Shown in pieces: positions 63,789 to 64,000 of a stretch of DNA of 64,000 bases. Origin of the DNA: Micromonospora andamanensis (GTDB lineage Bacteria > Actinomycetota > Actinomycetes > Mycobacteriales > Micromonosporaceae). The translations under genes were made by a program, and so were the position numbers. Under the pieces are notes generated by a model. It saw nothing but the letters and a program-made list of their open reading frames with translations, ran no database searches and was not told the origin of the DNA. The DNA lies in NCBI RefSeq assembly GCF_016863495.1, contig NZ_BOOZ01000002.1, positions 1 to 64,000 of the forward strand, written 5' to 3'. Numbering within the stretch: position 1 is the stretch's first letter; every line of letters starts with the position of its first letter.

Positions 63789-64000
63789 CTGCCGGCCGCC
63801 TCCACCGCTGCGGTGATGTTCTCCGGCGTCCACTCCCGTACCGGTTCCCCGTCGACCAGGATGCTCGGCGTACCTGTGATGTTGGCCTGGCTCGCCTCGT
63901 TGGTGACGTGCTCCGTCCACGACCGGTACTTCCCGTCGCGGACACAGCTGCCGAAAGCGTCGCGGTCGAGCCCGACCTCGGCCCCGATGTCGATCAGCTC
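63785..64000 (-). CDS. DsbA-family thioredoxin-like protein (partial, C terminus only)
   Basis: The last 71 codons of a gene that runs off the right edge. ELIDIGAEVGLDRDAFGSCVRDG, then ASQANITGTPSILVDGEPV with the cis-Pro TPS motif, and a final EAAGR, match the DsbA/thioredoxin_4 family of extracytoplasmic thiol oxidoreductases. The active-site CxxC lies outside the window. It is coupled by a GTGA overlap to the membrane protein that follows. Confidence 0.85.
   Translation of the reverse strand, partial: ELIDIGAEVGLDRDAFGSCVRDGKYRSWTEHVTNEASQANITGTPSILVDGEPVREWTPENITAAVEAAGR

Overview
This is a GC-rich actinomycete chromosome segment, most likely Micromonosporaceae and probably Micromonospora. 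The evidence is very high G+C, abundant GTG starts, GTGA/ATGA stop-start overlaps, an F420-type (deazaflavin-dependent) oxidoreductase, an actinobacterial clpS-mec-cysO-cysM-rph-rdgB gene order and a CebR-type cellulase operator. I support about 65 protein genes, one tRNA-Leu, one internally deleted glycosyltransferase pseudogene, several hairpin terminators and several candidate operators. All gene calls come from reading the sequence; no database search was possible.

Layout. 0-6.9 kb: accessory and housekeeping singletons (beta-lactamase-fold hydrolase, pentapeptide protein, F420-type oxidoreductase, DUF1330, cysteine-less HesB-like protein, T4 beta-family protein, sulfotransferase). 6.9-10.2 kb: a response regulator/sensor kinase/PepSY unit plus a divergent membrane protein, sharing an 18-bp box. 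10.3-16 kb: cupin, GH15 glycosidase, threonine synthase, a LigD phosphoesterase-domain protein with a ligase-like tail, aldo/keto reductase. 16-21 kb: GH12-CBM2 cellulase under a CebR-type box, FAD monooxygenase, cytochrome oxidase ctaD, then a 126-bp element bounded by perfect 20-bp inverted repeats. 21-28.9 kb: MFS exporter, pncB-pncA, a large LuxR-family ATPase regulator, and a dynamin-like protein with degenerate GTPase motifs.

29-35 kb: clpS, a DUF2017 gene, mec, cysO, cysM, a metallo-beta-lactamase phosphodiesterase-like gene, rph and rdgB, matching the order of the Mycobacterium tuberculosis Rv1331-Rv1341 region (protein-thiocarboxylate cysteine synthesis). Two departures stand out: CysO carries a 28-residue tail after the Gly-Gly that should be its C terminus, and a broken GT4 glycosyltransferase sits between the MBL gene and rph. 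35-43 kb: a complete histidine utilisation operon (hutU, M20 amidohydrolase, hutF, hutI, hutH) with an upstream RpiR-type regulator and a candidate operator.

43-45 kb: a membrane protein whose trypsin-like domain has lost all three catalytic residues. 45-54 kb: a polysaccharide assembly operon (Wzy-like polymerase, GT2, Wzx-like flippase, pyruvyl transferase, membrane-anchored GH10 hydrolase, initiating sugar-phosphate transferase), flanked by a divergent GT2 and a convergent LytR-CpsA-Psr ligase; together they look like a pathway for a pyruvylated, probably wall-linked polymer edited by its own endo-hydrolase. 55-64 kb: methyltransferase, MOSC protein, expansin, GNAT, tRNA-Leu(UAG), Bcp peroxiredoxin, a cbiMNQO-type cobalt/nickel ECF transporter behind a palindromic operator, and a membrane protein plus partial DsbA-like gene at the right edge.

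The most interesting leads are the extended CysO next to its JAMM protease, the triad-less protease, the polysaccharide operon with embedded GH10, the kinase-associated box pair, and the LigD-type chimera. None is proven to be a new system from sequence alone.
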